Positions 63,452 to 64,000 of a stretch of DNA of 64,000 bases are shown one piece after another (position 1 is the first letter of the stretch; each line of letters begins with the position of its first letter). The stretch is from positions 1 to 64,000 of the forward strand of contig JAGTTS010000001.1 in NCBI GenBank assembly GCA_018223375.1, read 5' to 3'. A program made the position numbers and the translations under genes. This stretch comes from Clostridiaceae bacterium Marseille-Q3526. GTDB taxonomy: Bacteria; Bacillota; Clostridia; Lachnospirales; Lachnospiraceae. The notes below the pieces were generated by a model that had not been told where the DNA came from, ran no database searches, and saw only the letters and a program-made list of their open reading frames with translations.

Positions 63452-64000
63452 TTATTTTATTTTCATGGTCAGCCCAATCCGCTTCTTTTCCTGGTCTACT
63501 TCCAGTACCTGGACTTCCACGACGTCTCCTACGCTGACTGCCTCCAGCGGGTGCTTGATGTAGCGCTCGGTCATCTGTGAGATGTGAACCAGGCCGTCCT
63601 GGTGGACGCCGATATCCACGAAAGCGCCGAAATCAATGACGTTTCGCACGGTGCCCTTTAAAATCATGCCTGGCTTTAAATCCTTGATGTCCAGCACGTC
63701 GGTTCTCAGAATCGGCTTCGGCATCTCGTCTCTCGGATCTCTGCCTGGCTTCTCCAGCTCTTTTACAATATCCCGCAGCGTGATTTCGCCGATGGAAAGC
63801 TCAGACGACAGGCGGCTGTAATCGCCGATTTTCCGTCCGATTCCCGCAAATCCGTCCTTGGAAAGCTCCTTCACATTGTAGCCCAGACGTGCAAGCAGCG
63901 TTTCGGCGGCCTGGTAGCTCTCCGGATGTACGCTGGTAGCGTCCAGAGGATTTTTCCCTCCCTGAATGCGCAGGAATCCGGCGCACTGCTCAAAGGCCTT
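63452..64000 (-). CDS. tex: Tex family RNA-binding protein, C-terminal part
   Basis: The last 182 aa; the gene continues past the right edge. The helix-hairpin-helix region (CAGFLRIQGGKNPLDATSVH, then PESY) and the S1 RNA-binding domain (GMILKGTVRNVIDFGAFVDI, then HQDGLVHISQM) are typical of Tex. A transcription accessory factor binding nucleic acid. Frame is open to position 64000. Confidence 0.93.
   Translation of the reverse strand, partial: KAFEQCAGFLRIQGGKNPLDATSVHPESYQAAETLLARLGYNVKELSKDGFAGIGRKIGDYSRLSSELSIGEITLRDIVKELEKPGRDPRDEMPKPILRTDVLDIKDLKPGMILKGTVRNVIDFGAFVDIGVHQDGLVHISQMTERYIKHPLEAVSVGDVVEVQVLEVDQEKKRIGLTMKIK

Noticed and set aside
1..64000. tRNA or rRNA genes
   Set aside because: No cloverleaf-like or rRNA-like sequence was noticed in the intergenic regions on reading; no dedicated search was possible.

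Overview
The window looks like a chromosomal segment of a Lachnospiraceae-type (Clostridium cluster XIVa) gut Firmicute. Evidence: a str operon in the order rpsL-rpsG-fusA-tuf, luxS, a PTS-type dihydroxyacetone kinase (dhaKLM), strong AGGAGG ribosome sites, and a Clostridia-type mobilizable transposon with TnpV, TnpW and a large serine recombinase. The species cannot be fixed from sequence alone.

Layout. (1) 1-4.3 kb is an AT-rich minus-strand defence-like operon: a 49-aa protein, a coiled-coil protein, an McrB-like AAA+ NTPase and a DUF2357/McrC-like protein. The last two carry apparent single-base deletions. (2) 4.4-11.5 kb holds an HNH protein, a MacB/LolD-type ABC pair, a DUF4418 membrane protein and a NitT/TauT-type ABC importer. 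(3) 11.7-12.6 kb encodes a NifX/NifB-like domain fused to an SlyD-like FKBP isomerase. (4) 12.8-33.2 kb is a LytTR response regulator followed by its GHKL sensor kinase gene, which is split by a 17.8-kb mobilizable transposon (13858-31691). Joining the flanks at a shared AGAG core restores the kinase frame. (5) 33.3-45.4 kb holds an ATC-hydrolase-like protein, an Nramp-like transporter, dhaKLM, trpS, luxS, a propeller-like lipoprotein, an acetyltransferase and a Dam-type restriction-modification pair. (6) 45.5-53.8 kb is a five-gene operon related to E. coli yehLMPQ (MoxR AAA+, DUF5682, VWA, SWIM) plus a HEAT-like protein. (7) 54-59 kb is the str operon. (8) 59-60.1 kb is an AT-rich patch with decayed genes. 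(9) 60.3-64 kb has a 2-hydroxyacid dehydrogenase, a BCCT transporter, a tandem repeat and the 3' end of tex.

The transposon backbone has tnpW, a DnaC-like loader, a replisome organiser, Cys-rich proteins, a RelB/YafQ pair, a MobQ-type relaxase with a recognisable oriT, DUF3847, three sigma-like proteins, tnpV and the recombinase. Its cargo (21.5-29.3 kb) is the most interesting part. It has an AraC activator, a Trep_Strep/MptD ECF S-component, EcfT, a double EcfA-type ATPase, two exporter-fold ABC half-transporters like YbtP/YbtQ and a DtxR-family regulator. The arrangement recalls the transport half of the yersiniabactin and equibactin loci without any synthesis genes, so it may take up metallophores made by others. 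The divergent promoter region has two well-spaced promoters, an inverted repeat built from DtxR-type half sites between them, and a 21-bp-period direct repeat where an AraC activator would act.

A cross-cutting oddity: five apparent one-base deletions in short runs break four genes, mostly in A/T runs, and three genes have ATA exactly where the start codon is expected after a strong Shine-Dalgarno sequence. These may be real decay, unusual initiation or base-calling artefacts. All annotation is from reading the sequence and family knowledge; no searches were run.
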